Assembly: GCA_017441265.1 (NCBI GenBank) | Contig: JAFRYE010000005.1 | Span: 1-64,000 of the forward strand | DNA length: 64,000 bases | Origin: Lachnospiraceae bacterium | Lineage (GTDB): Bacteria; Bacillota; Clostridia; Lachnospirales; Lachnospiraceae | Direction of reading: 5' to 3' | Shown here: piece after piece, positions 27,297 through 35,914 of the stretch | How positions within the stretch are numbered: position 1 is the first letter of the stretch | How the letters are laid out: every line of letters starts with the position of its first letter | Made by a program: the position numbers and the translations under genes | Notes under the pieces: generated by a model | Databases searched by the model: none | The model's input: only the letters and a program-made list of their open reading frames with translations | Told to the model about the DNA's origin: nothing

Positions 27297-27336
27297 AGTA
27301 ACAGGAACCCACTTCGGCGGGTTCCTGTTACTCTTT
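27297..27336 (+). terminator. Strong hairpin in the leader of the MATE gene (terminator or attenuator)
   Basis: A perfect 14-bp stem, AGTAACAGGAACCC paired with its complement (27297-27310 with 27319-27332), has a short loop containing TTCGGC and is followed by the T-rich CTTT. It lies about 130 bases upstream of the MATE ATG, although no gene of the + strand ends before it. The remainder of the 27064-27468 gap contains the STT3 promoter and otherwise nothing I recognise. Confidence 0.6.
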
Positions 27337-27468
27337 ACAAGCGATTTTACAAAGATATCTATGGATTTCAACCCGTCTTTCGGGTACAATAATCTCGATG
27401 TGCGATCAGGAAAGGAGCGTGCCGGCGGTCAGGGCCTTTCGACAAACCGTCGGTTTGATTTCGAATAC

Positions 27469-29004
27469 ATGAAACTGTTTCAAAAAGACAAATCGTTTTA
27501 TAAGAAAGTACTCATACTCGCTCTGCCGATTGCCTTGCAGAGCCTGATTGCCGTCGGCGTGAACATGCTCGACACAATCATGGTCGGAAAGATCGGCTCC
27601 GTCGGCAACGTGTATGACGCGGTAACGAAAGGTGTTCTCGGAAAGACGCCCGCGGAGCTCGCGAGCGAGCAGTCGCTCTCGGCAGTTTCGCTGTCAAACA
27701 CGTTTATCGGGATCTATCATATTTTCTGCATGGGCCTCGGCATGGGCGCCTCGGTGCTCGTCTCGCGCTACTGGGGTATGAAGCTCAAGGGCGACGACGA
27801 GGGAGGGCGCGCTACGACGGCGCTCAAGCAGACCGTATGTCTGATGCTTCGCCTGACACTGATCTTGGCTGCGCTGTTCGCGATCACCACGTTCCTCATG
27901 CCCGAGACGATCATGAAAATGTACGCGAAGAAGCAGGTCGACATTTCGACGGTCTCCGCGGAAGAGGTCGAGAAGACCATCGCGGAGAACTTCAACAACC
28001 GCGAGATCATCCGCCGCGGTGCCGACTATCTGCGGTACTCGGTGATTACCTATTTCTTCCTCGGCGCGTCGCTGACGGTCACGATCGTTCTGCGAAGCGT
28101 CGGTCAGGCGCTGTTTCCGCTTTTCGTGTCCATCGGTGCGCTGATCGTCAACCTGCTTGCCAACTATACGTTCATATTCGGTAACTTCGGCGCTCCGCGT
28201 ATGGAGACGAAGGGCGCGGCTCTCGGCACTCTGATCGCCCGCATTTTCGAGGCGGTTTTGATCGTCGGATACCTGTTCGTCAAGGATCAGCGGATCCGCT
28301 TCCGCGTCCGCGACCTGTTCATGAAGACGAAATCTCTGTTGCGGGAGTACATTCGCATCAGCATTCCCGTGCTGATCAGCGACGGTATCCTCGCTTTGGG
28401 CAACAACTCGGTTGCGATGGTGATCGGTAAGCTCGGATCGGAATTCACTTCGGCCAACGCCATCACCGCGGTGACGCAGCAGATGAGCACCGTCGGTATC
28501 CAAGGCGTCTGCCAGGCCGGCGCGATCGTGACCGGTCAGACGCTCGGCACCGGCGACAAGGAGAAGACCATGAAGCAGGGCTGGATGTTCTTCGGACTCG
28601 GCCTGGCTCTCGGTCTGGTCGCCGCATTGATCATCCTGATCATTCAGTATCCGGTCGTCAACAGTTACGACGTCGCCGGCACGACCAAGGACATCGCGTT
28701 CCAGCTCATGAGCGCCATCAGTATCATCCTCATTTTCCAGGCGACCAACAGCATCATGACCAAGGGCGTCCTGCGAGGCGGTGGCGATACGAAGATGCTG
28801 ATGCTCATGGACAACATTTTCCTCTGGGCGATCGCGCTGCCTCTGGGCATCATCGCGGGCTTCGTGCTTCACCTCAACGCATTCTGGATCTACATCTGCT
28901 TAAAGTCCGACCAGATCGTCAAGGCGGTGTGGTGTTATTTCCGCCTCAAGAGCGAAAAATGGATCAAAAAGATTTCAACCGGCACTCACGAGCCGGCAAA
29001 ATAG
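27469..29004 (+). CDS. MATE family multidrug/organic-ion efflux protein
   Basis: A 511-residue twelve-helix MATE transporter, expected to export cationic or other small compounds using a Na+ or H+ gradient. The N-terminus FYKKVLILALPIALQSL and the repeated half with YIRISIPVLISDGILALGNN are typical, as are MVGKIGS and the late TNSIMTKGVLRGGGDTKML stretch. A loop of about 60 residues between helices 1-2 and the next helices carries a short insertion (NVYDAVTKGVLGKTPAEL) and a second one near residues 160-185. The frame begins at 27265, but the ATG at 27469 opens directly into the family N-terminus; the ribosome binding site is weak, so the start is uncertain. It ends 9 bases before the GH51 gene and is probably co-transcribed with it. 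Confidence 0.9.
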   Translation: MKLFQKDKSFYKKVLILALPIALQSLIAVGVNMLDTIMVGKIGSVGNVYDAVTKGVLGKTPAELASEQSLSAVSLSNTFIGIYHIFCMGLGMGASVLVSRYWGMKLKGDDEGGRATTALKQTVCLMLRLTLILAALFAITTFLMPETIMKMYAKKQVDISTVSAEEVEKTIAENFNNREIIRRGADYLRYSVITYFFLGASLTVTIVLRSVGQALFPLFVSIGALIVNLLANYTFIFGNFGAPRMETKGAALGTLIARIFEAVLIVGYLFVKDQRIRFRVRDLFMKTKSLLREYIRISIPVLISDGILALGNNSVAMVIGKLGSEFTSANAITAVTQQMSTVGIQGVCQAGAIVTGQTLGTGDKEKTMKQGWMFFGLGLALGLVAALIILIIQYPVVNSYDVAGTTKDIAFQLMSAISIILIFQATNSIMTKGVLRGGGDTKMLMLMDNIFLWAIALPLGIIAGFVLHLNAFWIYICLKSDQIVKAVWCYFRLKSEKWIKKISTGTHEPAK

Positions 29005-29013
29005 GAGGGGTTT

Positions 29014-30735
29014 ATGGCTAAAAAAGCAAAAATCACGGTTCATCCGTCGTTTGAGATCGGGGAAATCTCGGACGAGCTGTTCTCGGCGTTTCTGGAGCCG
29101 ATCGGCACGATGGTGAACGGCACAATGTTCAATCCGAAGCATCCGACGGCGGACGAGCAGGGCTTCCGTACCGACGTCATCAACGCTTTGAAGAAGACCG
29201 GCCTTCCGGCCGTGCGCCTTCCCGGCGGAAACTTTGTCTCGGCATGGCAGTGGAAGGATTCCATCGGACCGATGTCGGAGCGCAAGGTTCATCTGGATCC
29301 CGCGTGGTACCAGATCATTCCGAACGACGTCGGACACGACGAGTATCTGCAGTGGGCGGAGAAGATCGGCGCCCGCTCCCTGTACACCGTCAACATGGGT
29401 ACGGGTCGCACGCAGGACGCGATGGACTGCGTGGAATACACGAACTTCCCGGGCGGAACCTACTGGTCCGACCTGCGTATCAAGAATGGTCACGAGAAGC
29501 CGTACGGCGTGAAGACGTGGTATCTCGGCAACGAGATGGACGGCCCGTGGCAGCTCGGGTCCTGGGACAAGGATCCCCGCGCTTACGGCGTGATGGTCAA
29601 CGAGACTTCGAAGGCGATGAAGTGGATCGACGCGTCCATCAAGACGGGCGTTTGCGGTTCCTCCGCGCCGTTCATGGAGCATTTTCCGGATTGGGATGAG
29701 GCGGCTCTCGACGTGTGCTACGACACGGTCGACTACCTTTCCGTTCACCACTATCACAGCGCGCCTCCCGGAGACACGAAGGCTTTGCTCGGCGGAGCTC
29801 TGTACTACGAGGACTTCATCAACACGCTGACTGCGATGTGCGATTATGTGCAGTCCAAGCACCGCTCGCCGAAGAAAATGATGATCTCCTTCGACGAGTA
29901 CGGCGGCATGGTTCGTCCGAACTCCCCGCTTAATCCGGGCTGGGGCCGCTACAACATGGCGCGCTCGCACTATCGTTTCAATCCCGACCGCCGGTACGTT
30001 CGCCACGATCCGGACAAGATGCCCGACCGTCGTTTCCCGGGCGGCGACCTGACGCAAATGCTCTCCATGGCGTCCATCCAGCTGGCTCTTTTGCGCCACG
30101 CCGACCGCGTGAAGATCGGTTGCATGACCGGCGGCCTCGGCGCCCTGTGCGCTTCGAACCACGACCATGTATGGCGCTCGGCTTCGCACTACGCGTTCAT
30201 GCAAATGCTGACCTACGCGAAGGGCACCTCGATGAAGGTTGCGGTAGAGAGCGAAACCTACGACATTCCCGCATACGCGATCGATGACACTTCGCAGTAC
30301 ACCGGCAAGAACGGCGTTCCGTACGTCGACGCTGCCTGCGCATGGGACAAGAAGGGCAAGCGCCTCGCGGTGTTTGTCATCAACCGCAGTGAGACCGACG
30401 ATTACGCGTTGTCCTTAGACGTCAAAGGCTTCTTCGACGGCGTTGCGGCAATGCCTGTTACGGCGAGCGTTGCGGAAGTGATCGACCGCGGCTGGCCGGG
30501 CTTCGGTGCGAAGCCGCCCAAGGCTGCTCCCGCAGAACCGAAGATTACCCTCGCCAAAGCAACCGGCTTTACGACCTGCACCATGTTCGAGATCGCCGGC
30601 GATCCCGAGGCACAGAGCGAATTCGGCAACGACGAGATCTTCGCACCTTCCGTCAACAAGCGTGCCAAGCTCGCGGACGGCGTTGTCTCCGCTCACATCA
30701 AGCCTCTTTCGCTTTCGCTGATCGTGCTTGAGTAA
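29014..30735 (+). CDS. Alpha-L-arabinofuranosidase (glycoside hydrolase family 51)
   Basis: A 573-residue intracellular enzyme (no signal peptide) that removes arabinofuranosyl residues from arabinan or arabinoxylan oligosaccharides. The family pattern is clear: RLPGGNFVSAWQWKDSIGP, WYLGNEMDGPWQ with acid/base E174, SVHHYH, and ISFDEYG with nucleophile E295. After the (beta/alpha)8 barrel comes the C-terminal beta-sandwich. The start ATG at 29014 is preceded by AGGAGGGG. It follows the MATE gene closely and is ended by a strong terminator. Its presence suggests a plant-fibre-degrading niche. Confidence 0.93.
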   Translation: MAKKAKITVHPSFEIGEISDELFSAFLEPIGTMVNGTMFNPKHPTADEQGFRTDVINALKKTGLPAVRLPGGNFVSAWQWKDSIGPMSERKVHLDPAWYQIIPNDVGHDEYLQWAEKIGARSLYTVNMGTGRTQDAMDCVEYTNFPGGTYWSDLRIKNGHEKPYGVKTWYLGNEMDGPWQLGSWDKDPRAYGVMVNETSKAMKWIDASIKTGVCGSSAPFMEHFPDWDEAALDVCYDTVDYLSVHHYHSAPPGDTKALLGGALYYEDFINTLTAMCDYVQSKHRSPKKMMISFDEYGGMVRPNSPLNPGWGRYNMARSHYRFNPDRRYVRHDPDKMPDRRFPGGDLTQMLSMASIQLALLRHADRVKIGCMTGGLGALCASNHDHVWRSASHYAFMQMLTYAKGTSMKVAVESETYDIPAYAIDDTSQYTGKNGVPYVDAACAWDKKGKRLAVFVINRSETDDYALSLDVKGFFDGVAAMPVTASVAEVIDRGWPGFGAKPPKAAPAEPKITLAKATGFTTCTMFEIAGDPEAQSEFGNDEIFAPSVNKRAKLADGVVSAHIKPLSLSLIVLE

Positions 30736-30774
30736 TAAACAAATTCTTTCGTGTGCAATAAGCTCTTACATAGT

Positions 30775-30817
30775 TGCTCCCTCTGCCTGAAAAAAACGGG
30801 CGGAGGGAGCATTTTTC
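30775..30817 (+). terminator. Rho-independent terminator after the GH51 gene
   Basis: A GC-rich stem, TGCTCCCTC.../...GAGGGAGCA (30775-30783 with 30803-30811), with an A-rich loop, followed by TTTTT. Confidence 0.9.
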
Positions 30818-30820
30818 AAT

Positions 30821-30849
30821 TTGACAAATTGCATGATCTATAGTATGAT
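30821..30849 (+). promoter_or_regulatory. Strong sigma70-type promoter
   Basis: A perfect TTGACA (30821-30826), a 17-base spacer and TATGAT (30844-30849), immediately after the GH51 terminator and upstream of the small membrane protein gene. Confidence 0.85.
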
Positions 30850-30908
30850 TCTGACGAAAAAGCCGTCATTCGGACGATTTGTGTGGATTTTATTCGGGGG
30901 AAAATGCT

Positions 30909-31373
30909 GTGAAAAAGAAGTTGATCGTGCATGGGATCGCGGTCGCTGCTGTTGTCGCGACCGTCATTTGTTTTATTGTTCAGGAGATGCGTTTTCAGCA
31001 GAGGGTTGAGGAGGAACATCTGCACGGGTTCGAAGCGTTCGATCTGATCCCGGCGGCCGCGATGATAGTCGTTATAGCGGAGAGCATTTTTCTGAGAAGC
31101 CTTGTCGTAATGCTCTTAAAGAGCCGGAAAAATGTCGTAGAGATTGTGTTTCATTGCTTTTTTATGATCGCATCTGCCGCATTCCTGGCATTGTTTTTTG
31201 ACATTCTTCCGCAGCCCGACGAAAGCAATTCGATCTTTGCCGTTGTCGAAAAGAACTTTAATCAGTACGGGCTGTGGCTCTTTCTGGGAATTATCGGAAT
31301 CCGGATGCTGTTTTCAATCATGTGGTTCTTTGTTGTGGTTCCGGACTACTATGCGGAGCCTCAGTTGCAGTAA
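30909..31373 (+). CDS. Small four-helix membrane protein of unknown function
   Basis: A 154-residue protein with about four hydrophobic segments: LIVHGIAVAAVVATVICFIV, a second around AAAMIVVIAESIFL, a third FHCFFMIASAAFLALFF, and a fourth LFLGIIGIRMLFSIMWFFVVV. No family motif was recognised. I chose the GTG at 30909 after the CGGGGG purine run; an upstream in-frame GTG at 30879 would add ten residues. It has its own strong promoter. The 86-bp repeat array begins shortly after its stop and may act as its transcription end. Confidence 0.6.
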   Translation: MKKKLIVHGIAVAAVVATVICFIVQEMRFQQRVEEEHLHGFEAFDLIPAAAMIVVIAESIFLRSLVVMLLKSRKNVVEIVFHCFFMIASAAFLALFFDILPQPDESNSIFAVVEKNFNQYGLWLFLGIIGIRMLFSIMWFFVVVPDYYAEPQLQ

Positions 31374-31460
31374 AAGGATAATTGAAAAGGGAAAAGGAAG
31401 TCAGAAGTCGGGTGTCGCCGCGTGGCGGGGCCCGGCTTTTTTTGCCTGAAAGGGCCGGGC

Positions 31461-31854
31461 CGCCTGCCGGCGGCAGGCTGGGGCTCGGCCCGGCAGGCTG
31501 GAAGCGCTCGCGTACCTACCGGGTGCGCGATTTTCAGTATCCGGTAGGTACAACTCGGAAAAAAGCCGCCTGTCGGCGGCAGGCTAAAAGATCCCGCGTA
31601 CCTACCGGGTGCGCGATTTTCGGTATCCGGTAGGTACAAATCCGAAAAAGACCGCCTGCCGGCGGCAGGCTGGAAGCTCTCGCGTACCTACCGGGTGCGC
31701 GATTTTCAGTATCCGGTAGGTACAAGTTGGAAAAAAGCCGCCTGTCGGCGGCAGGCAAGAAGCTCTCGCGTACCTACCGGGTGCGCGAATTTCAGTATCC
31801 GGTAGGTACAACTCGGAAAAAAGCAGCCTGCCGGCGGCAGGCGCAGGGCTGATT
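31461..31854 (+). repeat. Array of four 86-bp double-hairpin repeats
   Basis: Four tandem units start at 31510, 31596, 31682 and 31768 with an exact 86-base period. Each contains two palindromes: an outer stem GTACCTACCGG.../...CCGGTAGGTAC enclosing a loop of about 17 bases, and a GC-rich stem GCCTGCCGGCGGCAGGC (with G/T variation). An extra GC-rich half unit precedes the first at about 31479-31497. Small differences between units lie mainly in loops and linkers, with compensating conservation of the stems. The rest of the 31374-32124 gap holds the promoter and leader of the nifH-like gene; open frames across the repeats are artefacts of the repetition. Confidence 0.9.
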
Positions 31855-31961
31855 CAGCTTCCATAACCCTTGAGCACCGGATGTAGTTACCGCAAGACAA
31901 CCGCAAACAATCCAATTCAAAAGAATTCCAAAAACCATGATAAAAAGCGCAATTTAAACAG

Positions 31962-31990
31962 TTGACAGAATCTCATAAGTGTGATATGAT
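31962..31990 (+). promoter_or_regulatory. Strong promoter of the nitrogenase-like locus
   Basis: TTGACA (31962-31967), a 17-base spacer and TATGAT (31985-31990), about 135 bases upstream of the nifH-like ATG. Confidence 0.85.
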
Positions 31991-31998
31991 GCGTCGCA

Positions 31999-32014
31999 GT
32001 TAGCCATAGCTAAC
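31999..32014 (+). promoter_or_regulatory. Palindromic operator candidate at the transcription start
   Basis: GTTAGC-CATA-GCTAAC is a perfect 6-bp inverted repeat starting 8 bases after the -10 box, hence at or just after the transcription start. The TTAGC/GCTAA half-sites resemble those of DtxR/IdeR-type metal regulators more than Fur boxes. This is a good position for a repressor; the assignment to a regulator family is tentative. Confidence 0.5.
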
Positions 32015-32034
32015 ATCGAATGAATCATACGCAT

Positions 32035-32096
32035 ATACGCAAATCCCTCTTCTGCATTTTGCGGGCACACCACCGCGGCGGGGGAGGGTTTCGTAT
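32035..32096 (+). ncRNA. Structured 5' leader of the nifH-like gene (candidate regulatory RNA)
   Basis: The untranslated leader can fold into a long stem: ATACG plus AAATCCCTC (32035-32049, one bulged C) pairs with GAGGGTTTCGTAT (32084-32096). It encloses a 34-base GC-rich interior with CCGCGG and GCGGGC segments. The ribosome binding site AAGGAGAG lies 20 bases beyond the stem. No T run follows, so this is not a simple terminator. I do not recognise a named riboswitch class; a metal- or cofactor-sensing element is possible given the genes. Confidence 0.4.
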
Positions 32097-32124
32097 GTCG
32101 AAAGGCTGACCAAAAGGAGAGATT

Positions 32125-32913
32125 ATGAGAAAGATTGCCATATACGGAAAGGGAGGCATCGGAAAGAGCACGACCACGTCGAACCTTTCCGCGGCCCTTT
32201 CGAAGATGGGCTATAGAGTGATGCAGATCGGATGCGATCCAAAGGCGGACTCAACGAAAGGACTGATGGAGGGCAAACGGATCCCGACGGTGCTCGACCA
32301 GCTTCGGGAGAAGAACGATTCTCTGCAGTTGTCAGACATCGTTTTTGAAGGGTACAACGGCGTTCTCTGTGTGGAGAGCGGCGGCCCGACACCGGGCATC
32401 GGATGCGCGGGAAGGGGGATCATTTCCGCCTTTGAGAAGCTCGCGGAGTTGGAAGCCTTTGAGACATATCGGCCGGATATTGTCATCTACGACGTCCTTG
32501 GAGATGTTGTCTGCGGCGGTTTTGCGATGCCGATCCGGGAAGGGTATGCAAGGGAAGTCTTCATCGTCACCAGCGGGGAAATGATGGCGCTTTACGCAGC
32601 GGACAACATTGCGAGAGCGGTGAAGAATTTTGCGTCTCGCGGATATGCGCATGTCGCCGGATTGATCCAGAATTCCCGCAATATCGACAATGAGAACGAC
32701 ATCGTCGACAAAGCCGCTTCGGAGATCGGCGCGGAGGTTATCGCAAGGATTCCGAGATGCGGAGACATTCAGGAGGCGGAGGCGAAGGGCGGCACCATTT
32801 TACAATACGTGCCGGAATCGCCGATGCGGGAGGTGTACGAAAAACTGGCGCAGACCGTGCTGGAACTGACCGAGGACGATGACGCAGGGAAGTATGCGGA
32901 GTCGGTGGGATGA
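32125..32913 (+). CDS. NifH-like iron-sulfur ATPase (reductase component of a nitrogenase-like enzyme)
   Basis: A 262-residue homologue of nitrogenase Fe protein/BchL/CfbC. The P-loop is [10 protein letters not shown]; switch motifs CDPKADST and [11 protein letters not shown] are intact. The two Cys that hold the intersubunit [4Fe-4S] cluster are present: C94 in GCAGRG and C130 in VVCGGF, and the Arg target of ADP-ribosylation follows C94. Such proteins use ATP hydrolysis to deliver low-potential electrons to a NifDK-like partner, which is encoded 3 kb downstream. It is slightly shorter than NifH proper. It is first in the locus, behind a strong promoter, and separated from the ABC importer by 80 bases with a small hairpin. 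No genes for FeMo-cofactor assembly (nifB, nifEN, nifV) are present, so nitrogen fixation is not implied. Confidence 0.9.
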   Translation: MRKIAIYGKGGIGKSTTTSNLSAALSKMGYRVMQIGCDPKADSTKGLMEGKRIPTVLDQLREKNDSLQLSDIVFEGYNGVLCVESGGPTPGIGCAGRGIISAFEKLAELEAFETYRPDIVIYDVLGDVVCGGFAMPIREGYAREVFIVTSGEMMALYAADNIARAVKNFASRGYAHVAGLIQNSRNIDNENDIVDKAASEIGAEVIARIPRCGDIQEAEAKGGTILQYVPESPMREVYEKLAQTVLELTEDDDAGKYAESVG

Positions 32914-32917
32914 CTGT

Positions 32918-32937
32918 CTCATTTTCCGAAAAATGAG
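32918..32937 (+). other. Perfect short hairpin between nifH-like and binding-protein genes
   Basis: CTCATTTT/AAAATGAG (32918-32925 with 32930-32937), loop CCGA. It is built around one copy of the over-represented 9-mer. There is no T run; it may be an mRNA processing or decay barrier that sets different transcript levels for the two genes. A TATAAT at 32965-32970 with no clear -35 could add a weak internal promoter. Confidence 0.5.
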
Positions 32938-32993
32938 TGATAGAGCATCGGAGAAATCTGATTCTATAATACATTAATACAAAGGAGTACTGT

Positions 32994-34088
32994 ATGAAAA
33001 AAGTTCTGTCAATCCTGCTGGTGCTTTGCCTGATGTTGGGCACAGCGGCCTGCGATAAGGATAACAACACGACTTCCGACTCCGGCACCAAGCCGACCGG
33101 AAGTGCTACGGCGCCGACGGAAAATGCGGCAACGCCGACCGGGAGTGCGGTCACGCCGACGGAGGCGGCGGTAACCCCCACGGATGCGGCAAAGCAGGAG
33201 GACGGCAAGATTACGATCGCCTATCCTGCCAATATGCAGCAGAGGGGATTTACCGAGCCGGTGGTGCTCGATAAGAAGCCGGAGAAGGTTGTCTCCATGA
33301 GCACGGCGCCGGTACTTGCGCTGAATCGTCTTGGCATCAACTTCATCGCGGTCCCGAAGACCTCGGTTGTCACGTGGCCGGAGAACATGAAGGATGTCAC
33401 GCTGCTGAACACCTCGATGAATTCGAACTTTGACATCGAGACGGTGATCGTGATGGAGCCGGATCTGGTGATCCTCGGTGCGACTTCCAAGGATACGTAC
33501 GGAGTCCAGCTGACGGACGCCGGAATTCCGGTGTACTACGTGGATGCCGGTCACACGGTGTCCTATGAGTCCGTCAAAGCGCAGACGGAAGTTTTGGTTG
33601 AGGCATTCGGCAAGGGAACGGCGGAGGGAGAGGCGCTCCTTAAGGCGTTCTCGGATCTGGAGTCGAAGCTTGCGGAGATCAAGAAGAAGCTGGAGGGCAA
33701 GACGGTCATGATCCTGCAGTCGTCGCCCCCGAGCCATTATATCCAGACGGAAAACGGCACCCTCGGAACCATGGCGAAAATGATCGGTCTGACGAACGTG
33801 TATGTCAACGACGCGACATCCATGGCGGAAGTGGATTTCGAGCAGGCGCTTTCCTATGATCCCGATCTGGTGCTCACCTGCGGCATGATGCCTTCGGCGG
33901 AAGGTCACAAGCAGGTGATGGAAGAGGATTTTGCGAAAAATCCGGATTACTGGAACGCCATCAAGGCCATCAAGGACGGCAATATCATTTATCTTCCGGT
34001 TTCGTTTACGTCGACCGCCGGAATCAGCATTTTGGATCGGATCAATGAGCTGAGTGGTATTGTGCTTGCACATTTCGGCTTACAGTAA
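32994..34088 (+). CDS. ABC importer substrate-binding lipoprotein (siderophore/corrinoid type)
   Basis: A 364-residue lipoprotein with signal MKKVLSILLVLCLMLGTAAC (lipobox LGTAAC, lipidated C20). A low-complexity Thr/Pro/Ala linker of near-repeats (TPTGSA, TPTEAA, TPTDAA) runs to about residue 65. The class III fold follows, with PEKVVSMSTAPVLALNRLG and EPDLVILG, as in FepB/BtuF-like proteins. Such proteins bind Fe(III)-siderophores, haem, cobalamin or other metal chelates. Position between the two halves of the nitrogenase-like enzyme strongly suggests the ligand is a substrate, product or metal source for that enzyme. Start ATG follows AAAGGAG. Confidence 0.88.
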   Translation: MKKVLSILLVLCLMLGTAACDKDNNTTSDSGTKPTGSATAPTENAATPTGSAVTPTEAAVTPTDAAKQEDGKITIAYPANMQQRGFTEPVVLDKKPEKVVSMSTAPVLALNRLGINFIAVPKTSVVTWPENMKDVTLLNTSMNSNFDIETVIVMEPDLVILGATSKDTYGVQLTDAGIPVYYVDAGHTVSYESVKAQTEVLVEAFGKGTAEGEALLKAFSDLESKLAEIKKKLEGKTVMILQSSPPSHYIQTENGTLGTMAKMIGLTNVYVNDATSMAEVDFEQALSYDPDLVLTCGMMPSAEGHKQVMEEDFAKNPDYWNAIKAIKDGNIIYLPVSFTSTAGISILDRINELSGIVLAHFGLQ

Positions 34089-34097
34089 GAGGTGACA

Positions 34098-35114
34098 ATG
34101 AAACCGAAGCGTGAAACCAAAGTGAGCGCTTTGCGGGTGGGAACCATATGGCTGATACTGCTGGCGGTGCTGACAGTATTGGCCGTTGTTGCCATCAATG
34201 TGGGAAGCGCAAAATACTCGGTTCGCCAGATTATCAACGCCGTACTTTCCGACGAGAAATCCACGGCGAAGATCATCGTGATGAATCTTCGCATGCCGAG
34301 GCTTCTGCTGGCATGTATGATCGGCGCTTCGCTGTCGTCGTCCGGCGCGATCCTGCAGTCGGTGATGCGAAATCCGCTGGCGGATCCCGGTACCATCGGC
34401 GTCTCGGCAGGCGCCGGAACCGCGGCGACGACGATCCTGCTGCTGTTTCCGCAGCTGACCGGGTCGGTTCCGCTGTTCGCGTTCGGAGGGGCGGCGCTGG
34501 CGTGCTTTCTCATCTATTCCATGGCATGGAAGGGCGGCGTGGATCCGGTGCGGATCATTCTCTCCGGCGTGGCGGTCAACAGTGTGCTCGGCGCGTACAA
34601 TGCCCTGCTTCAGATGATGCACACGGACAGTCTGGAAGGCGTTCTGGCGTTCATGAACGGAAGCCTTTCGGGGCGCAACTGGACCCATGTGCGCGTCTGC
34701 CTGATCTATTCCGGGATCGGGTTGGTTTTGTCCTTTCTGTGCATCAAGGGGGCGAACATTTTGCAGCTCGGCGACGAGATGGCGAAGTCGCTGGGGATCA
34801 ACGTGAGCCGGACGCGGATCCTGCTCTCCGCGGTTTCCGCATTTTTGGCCGCGGCGACGGTTTCCGTGGCGGGCATGATCGGGTTTGTCGGGCTGGTGGT
34901 TCCGCATATCGCGAGGATCCTCGTGGGCTCGGATTACAAGCATTTGCTGCCGACGTCGATGCTGCTCGGCGCGGATGTGTTACTGCTTGCGGACACGATC
35001 GGCCGCACGGCGGTCAAAGGAATGGAAATCCCCGTCGGTATCGTGATGAGCGTGGTCGGCGGACCGTTTTTCCTCTATATGCTCAGAAAGAAGGGTAAAG
35101 TCAGTGGACATTAA
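34098..35114 (+). CDS. FecCD family ABC importer permease
   Basis: A 338-residue permease with about nine to ten membrane helices. Family motifs: RMPRLLLACMIGASLSSSG, NPLADPGTIGVSAGAG, GFVGLVVPHIAR and the C-terminal GMEIPVGIVMSVVGGPFFLYML. FecCD/BtuC-type permeases form homodimers that import iron-siderophore or cobalamin complexes. The ATG at 34098 lies 9 bases after the lipoprotein stop. The 3' end overlaps the ATPase start by 11 bases, consistent with translational coupling. Confidence 0.93.
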   Translation: MKPKRETKVSALRVGTIWLILLAVLTVLAVVAINVGSAKYSVRQIINAVLSDEKSTAKIIVMNLRMPRLLLACMIGASLSSSGAILQSVMRNPLADPGTIGVSAGAGTAATTILLLFPQLTGSVPLFAFGGAALACFLIYSMAWKGGVDPVRIILSGVAVNSVLGAYNALLQMMHTDSLEGVLAFMNGSLSGRNWTHVRVCLIYSGIGLVLSFLCIKGANILQLGDEMAKSLGINVSRTRILLSAVSAFLAAATVSVAGMIGFVGLVVPHIARILVGSDYKHLLPTSMLLGADVLLLADTIGRTAVKGMEIPVGIVMSVVGGPFFLYMLRKKGKVSGH

Positions 35115-35883
35115 CGGGACACAATTGCAGATCGGATACGGCGGCGCCCCGGTGGTAGAGGAGTTGTCCATTCAGGTTCGGCCCGGCGTGATCACTTCGA
35201 TCATCGGCCCGAACGGAAGCGGAAAATCCACCGTTTTGAAGGCGCTAACACGCCTGCTTTCTTACCAACACGGAACCATTTGCGTGGACGGGCGGGACCT
35301 TCGAAGCTTCGGAGCAAAGGAGTTTGCGAGGATCGTCGGCGTACTTCCGCAGATGCACTCCGCACCGCCGGATTTTCAGGTGAAGGAGCTCGTCGGATAC
35401 GGCCGCGTCCCGCATCAGAAATGGTATGCGAAAAACAGCGACGAGGACAAACGGATCATCGACTGGGCCCTGAAAGCGACGGGAATCTGGCACCTCCGCG
35501 AAAAATGCATCAACGAGTGCAGCGGCGGCGAATGCCAGCGGGTCTGGATCGCCACGGTGCTGGCGCAACAGCCGGAAATCCTGTTCCTTGACGAGCCCAC
35601 GACCTATCTGGACATTTCCCACCAGATGGAAATGATGCAGCTCGTGAAAAAGCTGAACCGGGAAAACCGCATCGGTGTCGTCATGGTCCTGCACGACCTT
35701 TCCCAGGCGCTGGAGGTGAGCGACTGGATCGTCGTCATCAAGGACGGCAAAAAGTACGACGAGGGCGTCCCGGAGGATGTCATCACCCCGAAAATGATGA
35801 AGGAAGTGTACGATGTCGATTGCGACATTTTGCGAGTCCCGGGCAGACAGAAACCGTTGATCGCCTACCGGGAGCTGGCGTGA
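35104..35883 (+). CDS. ABC importer ATP-binding protein (FecE/FhuC type)
   Basis: A 259-residue ATPase starting with GTG inside the end of the permease gene. Walker A is GPNGSGKST, Q-loop VLPQMH, signature NECSGGECQR (Cys for the usual Leu, and E-C-Q after SGG), Walker B ILFLDEPTTYLD, and switch His in LHDLSQA. It energises the lipoprotein-permease pair. It is followed by a 31-base gap to the NifD-like gene. Confidence 0.93.
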   Translation: MDINGTQLQIGYGGAPVVEELSIQVRPGVITSIIGPNGSGKSTVLKALTRLLSYQHGTICVDGRDLRSFGAKEFARIVGVLPQMHSAPPDFQVKELVGYGRVPHQKWYAKNSDEDKRIIDWALKATGIWHLREKCINECSGGECQRVWIATVLAQQPEILFLDEPTTYLDISHQMEMMQLVKKLNRENRIGVVMVLHDLSQALEVSDWIVVIKDGKKYDEGVPEDVITPKMMKEVYDVDCDILRVPGRQKPLIAYRELA

Positions 35884-35914
35884 CTTTGAAAAATGAAACT
35901 TTACGGGAGATGTT

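Noticed and set aside
31461..31854. Possible CRISPR array
   Set aside because: Units are contiguous 86-mers with no unique spacers, contain two palindromes each, and no cas genes are present.
31361..31915. Several overlapping open frames on both strands through the 86-bp repeats
   Set aside because: They arise from the repetition itself, translate the two hairpins over and over, and have no ribosome binding sites; the array is non-coding.
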